From an uncultured Bacteroidia bacterium (GTDB taxonomy: Bacteria > Bacteroidota > Bacteroidia > NS11-12g > UBA955): DNA of 53,578 nt. The stretch lies in assembly GCA_943789135.1 (NCBI GenBank), contig CALSSY010000019.1:1-53578 (forward strand), read 5' to 3'. This document shows positions 8,153-18,263 of this stretch, piece after piece. Below the pieces are notes generated by a model. The model did not search any database and was not told the DNA's origin. It worked only from the letters and a program-made list of their open reading frames with translations. The position numbers and the translations under genes were made by a program. Every line of letters begins with the position of its first letter. Positions within the stretch are counted from its first letter, which is position 1.

Positions 8153-8899
8153 TTAATTCCGATTGACCTTTTTATCCCCTAAATAATTATCAATTACATG
8201 ATGTAGGAAATAGAGTAGTGGTAATAGAATTATTGCCATAGCTAATTTGTACAGGTAGTTTATGGTTCCAACTTGCAATACCCATTTTAGCGAATAATTT
8301 CCCCCTAAATAAAATGCAACAACTAATACCACGTAACTATCAATAAATTGACTAACTACCGTGCTCCCGGTTGCACGAAGCCAAATAAAACGATTTTGTG
8401 ATTTCTTTTTTATTTGAGCAAATACAAAGGCATCTATTATTTGTCCTATTAAGAAAGCTACCAAAGAACCAAGAATGATCATTAGCCCCTGACCGAATAC
8501 ACTATTGAATGCATTTGTCATGCTTTTAATTCCTAAATTTTGTGCCGAGAATTGCCAAAAGTCCGCTCCTTCTAGTCCCATTGCTGCGCGCACCATTACA
8601 AAGGAATACACCAACATGAGAACCGCTATATAAGAAAGTTTTCTTACTCCTTTTGGTCCGAAATATTCATTTATAATATCGGTGAGTATAAAAACAAACG
8701 GCCATAGTAATACCCCAGCAGTCATATCCATATTATAGGAATCACCCCATATTTTTAAATTCAAAGGGGCAATGCCGATGGTTTTTTCAAGTGAAAATAT
8801 CTTGGCTCCAATAAACTCTGCTACAATAGCGTTGGTGAGAAAGAAGAAACCAAGAATTAGAAATAGATTATTACGGCGGTGGCTGAATTTAACGTTCAC
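8153..8899 (-). CDS. yhhQ: Queuosine precursor transporter (YhhQ/VUT family)
   Basis: A 248-residue inner-membrane protein with about six hydrophobic segments. Family features are visible: the N-terminal LTNAIVAEFIGAKIFSL segment, TDIINEYFGPKGVRKLSY after segment 2, LIGQIIDAFVFAQIKKK, and the RATGSTVVSQFIDSYVV helix. YhhQ proteins import preQ0/preQ1-type precursors for tRNA queuosine modification. The start is a GTG at 8899, 4 nt after a TAGCTTTG promoter box, so there is almost no 5' leader. Monocistronic. Confidence 0.88.
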   Translation of the reverse strand: MNVKFSHRRNNLFLILGFFFLTNAIVAEFIGAKIFSLEKTIGIAPLNLKIWGDSYNMDMTAGVLLWPFVFILTDIINEYFGPKGVRKLSYIAVLMLVYSFVMVRAAMGLEGADFWQFSAQNLGIKSMTNAFNSVFGQGLMIILGSLVAFLIGQIIDAFVFAQIKKKSQNRFIWLRATGSTVVSQFIDSYVVLVVAFYLGGNYSLKWVLQVGTINYLYKLAMAIILLPLLYFLHHVIDNYLGDKKVNRN

Positions 8900-8903
8900 G
8901 GGT

Positions 8904-8930
8904 CAAAGCTAGTTGATTTTGGACATCCAA
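8904..8930 (-). promoter_or_regulatory. Promoter of the queuosine precursor transporter (TTG-N16-TAGCTTTG)
   Basis: On the minus strand TTG (8930-8928) is followed after 16 nt by TAGCTTTG (8911-8904), and then after 4 nt by the GTG start at 8899. The mRNA is predicted leaderless or nearly so. Confidence 0.6.
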
Positions 8931-8949
8931 TAAAATGTGTATAACGAGA

Positions 8950-8981
8950 TTGGCGAAAGCACACACGACCAATTAGTTTTA
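8950..8981 (+). promoter_or_regulatory. Candidate promoter for the TPR gene (TTG-N21-TAGTTTTA)
   Basis: TTG at 8950-8952 and TAGTTTTA at 8974-8981, which differs from TAnnTTTG only in the last base. The spacer is 21 nt and the ATG lies 23 nt downstream. Confidence 0.35.
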
Positions 8982-9004
8982 CATGGTTAAAAGAAAAGAC
9001 AAAA

Positions 9005-10030
9005 ATGAAGGCATTTGGTTTGTGGATAGCACTACTTTTTTTAAGTCAACCCTTTACTCTTGAGGCCCAAAGTGAATCTGAACGTTATGAACTGGGATTG
9101 ATGGCGTTAAAAGAGGGAAAATATACAGATGCGAAAAAAGTATTCTATCAGTTACGCTCTCAGTATCCACAAAATTCTCAATATTGGTATTTATCTGGAA
9201 TGTCAAAAATCCAATTGAAGGACTATAGTTCTGCTTTAGTAGATTTGAATAAGGCCATTTCAATCAACCCGGAATTACAAGATGCCTATTTGTTCCGTCA
9301 TTTGGCCAATAAAGAAACTCGAAATTTTCAATTTGCATTAGCAGATATTGGGAAATACATAGAATACGAACCCAATGATACGGCTGCACGTTGGTCGCGC
9401 TATCAACTTGCAATGTACATGAAAGAATACGAAGAAGCGGTTCAGGACGGTAGTTGGCTAATAAATAATAAACTAGGAGGCGATTCGTTGCTGGAATCGC
9501 AAATTACCTTGCTAGAAGAATCCGGCAATTACAGAAATGCGATAGATTTACTTTCTCAAATAATAAAAAGGGATGCTGATAACCCAAATTGGTATAGAAA
9601 GCGGGCTTTTTTGTATTTCGCAGCTGCGAATCATCAACGTTCTCTTAACGATATTGAGCGATTTTTAATTACGGACCCAAAAAACATTAGCGCCTTGAAG
9701 CTAAGATTTGATAATCATTTTTATTTAAGGAACCTTCCCACTTGCGAGAAGTATGTAGTGGAGTTAATAGATTTGGAACCTAAAAATGGCACTTTTCATG
9801 GGGACTATGGTCATGTATTACTTCAAAAAGGTGATTGGGAAAGAGCGGAAAAGTCATTTGAAAAAGCCATAAAATTAAAATCCGATGCATTGGGATATAT
9901 TTATTTGGGACGAGGAATTGCTCGATTCAATAAAGGCGATAAGGTAAATGCCTGCTCAGACTGGGAACGTGCTTTGATTCTTGGAGAAATGGTAGCACGG
10001 AATTATTTAATTAAATATTGCAATCGATAA
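9005..10030 (+). CDS. Exported TPR-repeat protein
   Basis: A 341-residue protein with a Sec-type signal peptide (MKAFGLWIALLFLSQPFTLEAQ). The remainder is helical repeats, with clear TPR units such as YWYLSGMSKIQLKDYSSALV followed by DLNKAISINPELQDAY, and GTFHGDYGHVLLQKGDWERA followed by EKSFEKAIKL. It ends just 2 bp before the transglycosylase gene, so the two are very likely co-transcribed. A periplasmic scaffolding role near cell-wall remodelling is inference from the neighbour. Specific function not recognised. Confidence 0.75.
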   Translation: MKAFGLWIALLFLSQPFTLEAQSESERYELGLMALKEGKYTDAKKVFYQLRSQYPQNSQYWYLSGMSKIQLKDYSSALVDLNKAISINPELQDAYLFRHLANKETRNFQFALADIGKYIEYEPNDTAARWSRYQLAMYMKEYEEAVQDGSWLINNKLGGDSLLESQITLLEESGNYRNAIDLLSQIIKRDADNPNWYRKRAFLYFAAANHQRSLNDIERFLITDPKNISALKLRFDNHFYLRNLPTCEKYVVELIDLEPKNGTFHGDYGHVLLQKGDWERAEKSFEKAIKLKSDALGYIYLGRGIARFNKGDKVNACSDWERALILGEMVARNYLIKYCNR

Positions 10031-10032
10031 AT

Positions 10033-11016
10033 ATGACGGCCTTACTGATTTCATGCTTATCTATTTTTAGTTTTTCATTGGAAAGCATTCCAATGGAAGA
10101 TACGGTTGTTTCATTTGAGAATAACGTAGAATGTGTTGCTTTAAATGAGGGCGCTAAATCCTGTATATTGCCGATTAGCAATAATTCGCAAAACAACTGG
10201 CTTCTTTACCAACCTGAAATAGCTTTTTGGGTAAATGACATTCAATTAAGTGCAGATTCCTTTTTAGTTGTGGATCAAGGAAGTAGAGCAGTAGTGGATA
10301 TAGTGCATAAAGATGTGGTTAGAGACATAGAACTAGGAGGGAATTTAAAATGTTTGGGTCAGTTGTATAAAGGAATTTGTTTTGATAATCCAGATTCGCA
10401 TATAAAATTTGTCAGAGGAAGACGCTCATTTTTCGATTACGGACAAATTGGGCCTCATTTAATAGAGGGAATGCGCATTTTCGAAAGCCTGGGAGTAAAT
10501 CCAATTTACGCTCAACTATTGTTATTGATTGAAAGCCCAAATAATCCTAATGCCATAAGCACTGCAGGAGCTCGAGGACATTTTCAATTGATGCCTTCTG
10601 TGGCACGTAAATACGGATTGAAAGTAAACCGATATAAAGACGAAAGGATAAATTTCGATCGCTCTGCAATGGCCGCAGCCAAGTTGTTTAAATATTATTG
10701 CATACCATCTGCTAAGAGAACATGCGAAGCCCTAGATCTCGAAATAGATGAAGAAAGTCTATGGTTCCAATTATTGGCTCTTCACGTATATAATGCAGGT
10801 GGTGGAAATGTTAAAAAAGCGGCTTTGACACATAAAGGAGTGCGAGATGGAAATGAATTGATCACCTTGCTTTGGCATACAAAAGTTGGAGCATTTGGCA
10901 ATAGTAGTCAGAACTATTCTCAGCTTTGTTTGGCCAGTTATTTGGCATATAAAGATTTTCTGAAAACCAATTCAGCAACTTTTGTCGTGTTGAACGCCGA
11001 AAATGACCTTCAATGA
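10033..11016 (+). CDS. Lytic murein transglycosylase (SLT domain)
   Basis: About 327 residues with an N-terminal hydrophobic signal (LLISCLSIFSFSLESI). The SLT signature lies mid-protein: the catalytic glutamate in LLLIESPNNPNAIS, then TAGARGHFQLMPSVARKYGL, and a C-terminal YNAGGGNVKKA motif. The enzyme cleaves peptidoglycan glycan strands in the periplasm, forming 1,6-anhydromuropeptides. The ATG at 10033 is 2 bp after the TPR protein stop; the upstream in-frame TTG at 10018 would overlap that gene and is less likely. No LysM domains are visible. Confidence 0.82.
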   Translation: MTALLISCLSIFSFSLESIPMEDTVVSFENNVECVALNEGAKSCILPISNNSQNNWLLYQPEIAFWVNDIQLSADSFLVVDQGSRAVVDIVHKDVVRDIELGGNLKCLGQLYKGICFDNPDSHIKFVRGRRSFFDYGQIGPHLIEGMRIFESLGVNPIYAQLLLLIESPNNPNAISTAGARGHFQLMPSVARKYGLKVNRYKDERINFDRSAMAAAKLFKYYCIPSAKRTCEALDLEIDEESLWFQLLALHVYNAGGGNVKKAALTHKGVRDGNELITLLWHTKVGAFGNSSQNYSQLCLASYLAYKDFLKTNSATFVVLNAENDLQ

Positions 11017-11109
11017 GTCAAAACACGGTGGATTGTACATAAAAAATGACACTATAATTAACAATAGATCAAATCGTATAATATTAATCTCTTGTAATAC
11101 ATTCAGATA

Positions 11110-11132
11110 GGCTCCTTGTTTAGAGCCGTTTT
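11110..11132 (+). terminator. Weak terminator-like hairpin between the transglycosylase and act genes
   Basis: GGCTC (11110-11114) pairs with GAGCC (11123-11127) across an 8-nt loop and is followed by GTTTTA. The stem is only 5 bp, so this is tentative. Nothing else is seen in 11017-11182, which is AT-rich. Confidence 0.3.
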
Positions 11133-11182
11133 AAATTGGAAATCATGTGTACAATTTATTTTAATCGGATGGGCATGGGTGG

Positions 11183-11190
11183 TATATTTG
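11183..11190 (+). promoter_or_regulatory. -7 box of the act operon (TATATTTG)
   Basis: Full TAnnTTTG match, with the actA ATG 30 nt downstream. Predicted leader of about 24 nt. No clear -33 element. Confidence 0.55.
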
Positions 11191-11220
11191 CGGTGCGATA
11201 GACGATTTCGTAAGCTAGAT

Positions 11221-12534
11221 ATGAACATTAATCGATTTAAAATTTGGGCAGTCGTGGCAAGTTTTGCTATCACAGCCCCAATTTTCGCTGAGGGCGCCCC
11301 GAACGCAGAGGAAGGCAAAAAGTTATATGATGCCAATAACTGTGGTAGCTGTCACGCGTTAGACAAGAAACTCGTAGGTCCTGCGCTTCGCGGGGTACAC
11401 GAAAGACGATCCGAAGAGTGGTTGATCAGTTGGATTCGCAACAACAAAAAATTCCGTGAGAGCGGTGATGCAGATGCGATTAAACTATACAACGACTATG
11501 GTGGGGCTGCAATGAATATATTTGAAAATCTAACACCTGCACAGGTTTTAGATATTGTCGAATATATCAAAACTGCTCCTGCGCCTGCAGCGCCTAAAAC
11601 CGACGGTCCTGCAATTGCATCGGATGCACCAGTCTCAGATCCGTCAACCAAATACATTCTCTTAATATTGGTTGCTGTATTTGCAATCGTATTGATTGTT
11701 TTGGCTCGTGTTCGTAATACGCTAAAACGTATTGCAGCAGAAGCCAATCCAGATGAATACCCAGAGTTGTCGGCAAAAGGTAATTTTATCCAAAGGAATC
11801 TTCCTTCGTCTCTTGCAAAAATGAATCCAACTGTATTGGGTTTGATCGTAACTACCTTGATCGCATTGCCTTTGGGTTATTACGGATATCGTTTTGCAAT
11901 CACGGAGGTTGGTGTTCAAAAAGGATATGCACCAACACAACCAATTGCATTTTCACACAAATTACACGCTGGTGAGTTGGAAATTGATTGTAAATATTGC
12001 CACTCAACGGTTGAAACTTCTAAAAGTGCTTCAATTCCTGCGCTTAATACGTGTATGAATTGTCATAAAGGAGTTCAATTAACAGATAAATACAACGGAG
12101 AGATTTCGCCAGAAATCAAGAAAATATACGCCGCTTTGGATTATAATCCAGAAGAGCTTCCTGGGAAGCAATTTGGAAACAATCCATCACCAATTCGTTG
12201 GGTGCGCATACACAACCTACCTGATCATGCTTATTTTAATCACTCACAGCACGTGGTAGTTGGTAAATTGCAGTGTCAATCATGTCACGGTCCAATTGAG
12301 AAAATGGAGAAAGTTCAGCAATGGAGCAGCCTTCAAATGGGATGGTGTATCGATTGTCACCGTAACACCGGTATTGATGTTGCCAACAATAACTATTATG
12401 CAGCGTTGCATGATAAAGCTCAGAAGGATCTTAAAGAAAATCAAAATCACAGCCAGTACTTCGGACCTGATGGTAAGGTAAAAATTACCCCAGCTATGAA
12501 CGGTGGATTGGAATGTGCTAAATGTCATTATTAA
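11221..12534 (+). CDS. actA: Alternative complex III subunit A, hexaheme cytochrome c
   Basis: Periplasmic electron-exit subunit of the quinol-oxidising alternative complex III. About 437 residues, with an N-terminal signal segment, a class I cytochrome c domain (CGSCH near residue 41, KKLVGPALRGV), a membrane segment (YILLILVAVFAIVLIVLARV), a second one (PTVLGLIVTTLIALPLGYYG), and then a multiheme domain with CKYCH, CMNCH, CQSCH, CIDCH and CAKCH. That gives six CxxCH sites: the usual five plus the fused N-terminal monoheme domain. The ATG at 11221 starts the signal peptide; a longer frame opening at 11116 runs through the promoter and is rejected. It is followed after 11 bp by actB. Confidence 0.92.
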   Translation: MNINRFKIWAVVASFAITAPIFAEGAPNAEEGKKLYDANNCGSCHALDKKLVGPALRGVHERRSEEWLISWIRNNKKFRESGDADAIKLYNDYGGAAMNIFENLTPAQVLDIVEYIKTAPAPAAPKTDGPAIASDAPVSDPSTKYILLILVAVFAIVLIVLARVRNTLKRIAAEANPDEYPELSAKGNFIQRNLPSSLAKMNPTVLGLIVTTLIALPLGYYGYRFAITEVGVQKGYAPTQPIAFSHKLHAGELEIDCKYCHSTVETSKSASIPALNTCMNCHKGVQLTDKYNGEISPEIKKIYAALDYNPEELPGKQFGNNPSPIRWVRIHNLPDHAYFNHSQHVVVGKLQCQSCHGPIEKMEKVQQWSSLQMGWCIDCHRNTGIDVANNNYYAALHDKAQKDLKENQNHSQYFGPDGKVKITPAMNGGLECAKCHY

Positions 12535-12545
12535 AAACAGCTAAC

Positions 12546-15500
12546 ATGTCGAATAATATAAAGTATTGGAAAGGAGAGGAGGAGTTAAATCGCGACCCAC
12601 AGTTTTTGGCTGACCAAAAACGTGAATTCGGAGAGGCACTCCCCTTAGAGCAGGCTCTATCCGATGAAGGATTTGAATTGAACTCGAATCGTCGTGACTT
12701 TCTAAAGTATTTCGGTTTTAGTGTAACTGCAGTTGCATTAGCATCTTGTTACAAAACCAATGTGCGTCATGCCGTACCATATTTGGTAAAACCTGAAGAA
12801 GTAACTCCAGGTGTAGCTAACTATTACCGTTCAACTTGTGGAGGCTGTTCTGTAGGTTGTGGTGTAGAGGTTAAAGTTCGTGAAGGACGACCAATTAAAT
12901 TGGATGGTAGTCGTGATTCTGTAATTTCAAAAGGCGGACTTTGCGCAACTGGACAAGCAAGTATCTTGTCGTTGTATGACACAGAGCGTTTGGCTCATCC
13001 TTTGATGAAAAATCAAGAGGTGGAAGATTGGTCTACAGTAGACGGTGAAATCAAATCGAAATTAGCGGTAATGAAAGCTACTGGTAAGAAGGTAGTTTTA
13101 TTAAGCAATAGTATTAATAGCCCTTCAACATTGCGCGCAATTGCTTCTTTTAAGGAAGCATATTCAAATGTGGAACACATCAGTTACGATGCAGTTTCAT
13201 ACAGCGGAATGTTGGATGCAAATGAAAAAGATTTCGGTAAAAGAGCAGTTCCACATTATCGTTTTGATAATGCTAAGGCGATTGTTTCTTTTGGAGCTGA
13301 TTTTTTAGGAACTTGGATTTCTCCTGTTGAATTTCAGGCTGATTACGCTAAGCATCGCCGTCCAGATGTGGAAGGTGGGATGAGTGTTCATATCCAATTT
13401 GAAAGTACCTTGTCAATGACAGGTACTAACGCAGATCATAGATTCCCTATGCAAGCGTCAAAGGAATTGGCTTATGTAGGTACTTTGTACAATTATTTAG
13501 CGAAAGCTAAGGGTTTGGCCCAAATTCCGGTTCCAAATAACGCAGAATTAGCAGGTAACTCTATAGAGAAAGCGGCCAATTTACTCTTGAAAAATGCAGG
13601 AAAATCATTGGTGATTTCTGGAAGTAATAATCCGGAAGTTCAGCAAGTAATAAATGCATTAAACATGTTGTTAGAAAGTTACAATTCAACCATTGATATG
13701 GTGAATCATTCTAACCAGTTTAATGGAAGCGATGCGGCTGTTCAAGGTGCATTTGAAGGACTTTCAAAAGGTTCTATAGCGGGTGTGATTTTCTACGGTA
13801 CGAATCCAGTATTTAATCATAATAAAGAATGGGCTGCAGCTATCGCTAAAGCTAAATTATCCATAAGCTTTGCTTCAACTAAAGACGAAACAGCAGCAGT
13901 TTGCCAATATGTAGCTCCGGATAATCATTTCTTAGAAAGTTGGTCAGATGCAGAGCCTGTAAAAGGTGTAATTCACTTTACACAGCCTACAATTGCTCCA
14001 GTTTTCAATACACGACAAGCTCAAGAGTCTTTGTTAAATTGGGCAGGTGCTCTACCATCAACTGAGAACGACCCATTAGCTAACAAGGGTATATTAACAC
14101 AAAAAACAGACGCTTCTTCATATTACCTATTCGTAAGGAATTACTGGGAAGGTATTTTAGGTGCAGCTGGATTCCAGAAAGCTCTAGAATTAGGTGTTGC
14201 CGAGAATTCAAAAAATGAAGGTGATGGTTTCCTACACTGGAAATGTAGCGTCATTGGCAAGTTCAATTAACAAATCCGCTCAATCTGCTGGTGTAGATTT
14301 AGTCCTCTATCAAGCTGTAGGAATGAGAGACGGTTCACAAGGAAACAATCCTTGGTTATTTGAATTACCAGATCCAGTAAGTAAAGTTTGTTGGGATAAC
14401 TATGTAGCTCTGCCTAAGTCAATAGCAGTAAAATTAGGTATCGATAAAGATGCTACTGTAAATATTGAGGCAAACGGTGTGAAATATGAGAATGTACCAG
14501 CATTTGTTCAGCCTGGTCAAGCCAATAATACCGTTTCAATGGCGGTAGGATTCGGACATACACACGCTGGAAAAGTTGGTGGTAGCTTGGAAAAAGGATT
14601 TGCATCAATTGGTGTGAATGCTTATCCATTCATGAATACTACACGCGATGTTGTCATCGGTGATGTTAAGATCACTAAGGGATCTGAGAAATATGTACTT
14701 GCCCAAACTCAAACGCATCACAGCATTGAGGGTCGTGATTTAGTGCGTGAGAGTACTTTCACTTCTTGGAAGAAAAATCCGAATGCGGGTAACGAGAAAT
14801 CTGCACCTCATATTTATACCATTTGGGAAAAGGCTGAATACCGCAAAGACGGTTCTCCTAATCACTTATGGGGAATGGCTATCGATTTAAACGCTTGTAC
14901 CGGTTGTGGTTCATGTATTGTAAGTTGTTCAATTGAAAACAACGTTCCAGTTGTAGGTCGTGATGAAATTACGATTGCGTCGTGAAATGCATTGGATTCG
15001 TATCGATAGATACTATTCATTTGTTAGTGAAAAAGAATCAATGACTCGTGAAAACGATATCGCAGATGCAGATTCAACCGACAAAGGAGAATATAAGCAT
15101 TGGGAAAATGTGAGCGTGATACACCAACCGATGATGTGTCAACATTGTGCTCAAGCCCCTTGTGAAACGGTTTGTCCTGTATTGGCAACCTCTCACTCTT
15201 CTGAAGGTTTGAACCAAATGACATACAACCGTTGTATCGGTACTAAATATTGCGGAAATAACTGTCCTTATAAAGTTCGTCGATTCAACTGGTTCCGTTA
15301 CAACGATAACGATAAGTTTGATTTCCATTTCAACAACCCATTGGGTAAAATGGTTATCAACCCAGACGTAACCGTTCGTACGCGTGGTGTTATGGAAAAA
15401 TGCTCGTTCTGTGTACAACGTATACAAGAGGCGAAGTTGAAAGTGAAGCGCGAGGGTGGCAACATGAAAAATGTACAAGTAGAAACTGCTTGTCAACGTG

Positions 15501-15661
15501 CGTGTCCTTCTAACGCTATCGTTTTCGGTGATCTTCATAATCCTGATAGCGACATCAGCAAATTACACAGAAATGAGCGTGCATTCAGCGTACTAGATGA
15601 ATTGAACGTTCAATCTTCTGTTAAATACATGACCAAAATTCGTAATACTGAAACTATTTAA
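12546..15661 (+). CDS. actB: Alternative complex III subunit B, molybdopterin-oxidoreductase-like with Fe-S domain (two frameshifts)
   Basis: One protein of about 1,037 residues is recovered by joining three overlapping frames, with one extra base near 14230 and one near 14968. The N terminus has a Tat/lipoprotein-like signal (NRRDFLKYFGFSVTAVALASC). The large middle is a molybdopterin-enzyme-like fold (STCGGCSVGCGVEVKVREG, GGLCATGQAS). In ACIII this part is known to carry no cofactor. The C-terminal ferredoxin-like part has four cysteine clusters: ACTGCGSCIVSC, CQHCAQAPCETVCPV, CIGTKYCGNNCPYK and KCSFCVQR...ACQRACP. It passes electrons from quinol to the ActA hemes. Both breaks fall in conserved text that reads through cleanly once corrected (DEIRLRREMHWIRIDRYYS), so assembly error is likely. 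Confidence 0.9.
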
Positions 15662-15672
15662 CCCCACAAGGA

Positions 15673-17022
15673 ATGATACACGATTCATTAATTAGAGAAA
15701 GATTGGTAACTGGCGATAAAACCGCCGCTGACGTTACCAGAGACATTTCTCGTCCCATTTTGAACCAGCCATCCAGTGCATGGAAAATTGGATTTACGTT
15801 ATCGTTAATCTTTTTAGGCATCTTTGGAGTGAGCTTGTTCTGGACCGTTTGGACGGGAATAGGTGTATGGAATATCAATAAATCTGTAATGTGGGGTTGG
15901 GATATCACCAACTTCGTATTCTGGGTGGGTATTGGTCACGCAGGAACTTTGATTTCTGCTGTACTTTTACTTTTCCGCCAAAAATGGCGTATGAGTATCA
16001 ACCGCTCTGCTGAGGCAATGACAATTTTCGCGGTTGTTTGTGCGGCTATGTTCCCTGTATTCCACATGGGACGTGTTTGGGTAGGATATTGGGCTTTGCC
16101 TTTACCTAACGCATTCGGTAGTCTTTGGGTGAACTTTAACTCTCCGTTGTTGTGGGACGTATTTGCGATTTCGACATATTTCAGTGTATCCTTATTATTC
16201 TGGTACATTGGTATGATTCCTGATATTGCCACTATCCGCGATAAAGTGAAGACTAAGACAGCTAAATTTTGGTATAATTTCTTCTCAATGGGTTGGACGG
16301 GTAGCACGCGTTCATGGGCTCGTTATGAGTTGGTATCGTTAATCTTAGCAGGTATTAGTACACCGCTTGTATTATCGGTACACACCATTGTATCCGCTGA
16401 CTTTGCAACTTCGGTAATTCCTGGTTGGCATACAACGATTTTCCCTCCCTATTTCGTTGCTGGAGCTATCTTCTCCGGTTTCGGTATGGTTGCAACATTG
16501 CTTGTTGTGGCTCGTAAAGTAATGAATTATGAAAATTACATTACAATCGGTCACTTAGAAGCGATGACTAAAATCATAATGGTAACCGGTACATTGGTTG
16601 GTATTGCATATTTGACAGAATTCTTCATTGCATGGTATTCAGTAGTGGAGTATGAGCAATATGCGTTCATTAACCGTGCAACTGGACCTTACTGGTGGGC
16701 ATATTGGAGTATGATGAGTTGTAACTTGATTGCACCTCAGGTATTCTGGTTCAAATGGGCTCGTACAACACCTTGGTTCATTTTCATCATGAGTATTGTA
16801 GTAAACGTGGGTATGTGGTTCGAGCGTTTCGTTATCATCGTAACCTCATTGCACCGTGATTATTTGCCAAGTAGTTGGGTTATGTACTCGGGTTCATTGA
16901 CAGAAGTAGGTTTATTCTTAGGTACATTTGGTATCTTCTTTACATGCTTCTTCTTGTTCGCGAAGTTCTTACCTGTAATTAATATGTCTGAAGTTAAAAC
17001 CATCCTTCGCAATCGCGAATAA
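15673..17022 (+). CDS. actC: Alternative complex III subunit C (NrfD-like quinol-binding membrane protein)
   Basis: A 449-residue NrfD/PsrC-family protein with about ten membrane segments (for example LIFLGIFGVSLFWTVWTGIG and VFWVGIGHAGTLISAVLLLF). It anchors ActB and supplies one quinol site in the inner membrane. The N-terminal cytoplasmic stretch (IRERLVTGDKTAADVTRDIS) is typical of ActC. It follows actB by 11 bp and precedes actD by 11 bp in the same operon. No defects seen. Confidence 0.93.
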   Translation: MIHDSLIRERLVTGDKTAADVTRDISRPILNQPSSAWKIGFTLSLIFLGIFGVSLFWTVWTGIGVWNINKSVMWGWDITNFVFWVGIGHAGTLISAVLLLFRQKWRMSINRSAEAMTIFAVVCAAMFPVFHMGRVWVGYWALPLPNAFGSLWVNFNSPLLWDVFAISTYFSVSLLFWYIGMIPDIATIRDKVKTKTAKFWYNFFSMGWTGSTRSWARYELVSLILAGISTPLVLSVHTIVSADFATSVIPGWHTTIFPPYFVAGAIFSGFGMVATLLVVARKVMNYENYITIGHLEAMTKIIMVTGTLVGIAYLTEFFIAWYSVVEYEQYAFINRATGPYWWAYWSMMSCNLIAPQVFWFKWARTTPWFIFIMSIVVNVGMWFERFVIIVTSLHRDYLPSSWVMYSGSLTEVGLFLGTFGIFFTCFFLFAKFLPVINMSEVKTILRNRE

Positions 17023-17033
17023 TATTTAAGATT

Positions 17034-17600
17034 ATGGGATTAGTAGATAAAAATCTTAGTTTAAGAAACAGAAATAAAATGCTCATCGGTGTATGGGAAG
17101 ACGAAGATGCTCTTTTGTCTGCCACACAAGCCGTTGTAGATAAAGGTGTGCACATTCACGATGTCTTTACACCATACCCGGTTCACGGATTAGATCGCAT
17201 CATCGGAGTGAAACGTAGCCGTTTGGCGCGTATCGCTTTCTTCTGCGGTTTAACAGGGCTTTCATTAATGTTCACCATGATTTGGTACATGTATGTAAAG
17301 GATTGGCCCGTGAATGTGGGTAATAAGCCAGTGCGTTTTTCGCCTTCGTGGATTCCTGTAATGTTTGAAGGTACAATCTTATGTACTGCGTTTGGTATGG
17401 GTATCTTTTTCTTCTTGAGAAATCGTATGTTGCATGGTATCAAAAATGATCTTTTAGACGAACGTCAGACGGACGACCGTATGATCATGACGATAGAAAC
17501 ATGTGAAGGAATGGATGAAAAAGGTTTGATTGATTTGATGAAAGAAAAGGGTGCTGTAGAAACCCGTGAGTTCCACCAAGGTGTTCAAACCGTAATTTAA
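17034..17600 (+). CDS. actD: Alternative complex III subunit D (DUF3341 membrane protein)
   Basis: A 188-residue protein with the DUF3341/ActD pattern: a cytoplasmic N-terminal domain containing FTPYPVHGLDRIIGVKRSRL, two membrane segments (FFCGLTGLSLMFTMIWYMYV and VMFEGTILCTAFGMGIFFFL), and a short acidic C-terminal tail. It is a structural subunit next to ActC. It sits in the expected order, 9 bp before actE. Confidence 0.9.
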   Translation: MGLVDKNLSLRNRNKMLIGVWEDEDALLSATQAVVDKGVHIHDVFTPYPVHGLDRIIGVKRSRLARIAFFCGLTGLSLMFTMIWYMYVKDWPVNVGNKPVRFSPSWIPVMFEGTILCTAFGMGIFFFLRNRMLHGIKNDLLDERQTDDRMIMTIETCEGMDEKGLIDLMKEKGAVETREFHQGVQTVI

Positions 17601-17609
17601 AATTAAGCA

Positions 17610-18245
17610 ATGACGAATAAACTTAATATCGTATGGGCTTCCCTCGCCGTACTTATTGCATCCTCTGGTTGCGTGAGTCGCGGTAATGACCCCGGATGGG
17701 AATACGCCCCTGACATGTATTATTCCAAAGGATATGAGCCTTACAATCAGGCAGATTCTTTCACATTGAATCCCCACGGCATGAGCATGCGTGAGCCAGT
17801 TTCTGGATCAATTGCATTGGGTAAATCTGCACACATATATCCGTTACCAAATTCAGGTGAAGGTTATGAAGCGGCTGCAACTCAGATAACTGCCCCAAAT
17901 GGTATTGATCAAGTTGATACCCGCGGTAAATACTTGTACAATATTTATTGTGCTGCTTGTCATGGTGCTGAAGGTAAAAACGACGGAAAAGTTTTCCAAC
18001 GTGTTTCTACCCTAAAACCTGCTTGGAAAGGGTATTCTGACGAATACATCAAAACACTTGAAGAAGGTAAAATTTACCATACTCTAACCTACGGTAAAAA
18101 CAACATGGGTAGCCATGCATCTGTTTTAGAACCTACCGATCGTTGGAGAGTTGTAAAATATGTTAAACTATTAAGCGGTGCTGCTGCTAGTGGAGTAACT
18201 ACCACGGATAGCGCTTCAGTTGTCGCTAATAATATGTCAAACTAA
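17610..18245 (+). CDS. actE: Alternative complex III subunit E, monoheme cytochrome c lipoprotein
   Basis: A 211-residue protein with a lipoprotein signal ending in LIASSGC (Cys about 21), so it is probably anchored to the periplasmic face. The single heme site is NIYCAACHGAEGKNDG, and a candidate Met ligand lies in KNNMGSHA. The PGWEYAPDMYYSKGYEPYN region before the heme domain is typical of ActE. It delivers electrons onward from ActA, or sits beside it, toward the oxidase. Followed by actF after 18 bp. Confidence 0.9.
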   Translation: MTNKLNIVWASLAVLIASSGCVSRGNDPGWEYAPDMYYSKGYEPYNQADSFTLNPHGMSMREPVSGSIALGKSAHIYPLPNSGEGYEAAATQITAPNGIDQVDTRGKYLYNIYCAACHGAEGKNDGKVFQRVSTLKPAWKGYSDEYIKTLEEGKIYHTLTYGKNNMGSHASVLEPTDRWRVVKYVKLLSGAAASGVTTTDSASVVANNMSN

Positions 18246-18263
18246 TTCCTAAGAAATAGATAT

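Noticed and set aside
11116..11220. Extension of ActA upstream to a start at 11116
   Set aside because: The added residues would be read through the TATATTTG promoter box, and the ATG at 11221 begins a good signal segment.
15074..15538. A 154-codon minus-strand frame inside actB
   Set aside because: It lies opposite the ferredoxin-like cysteine clusters and its translation has no recognisable domain. Antisense shadow.
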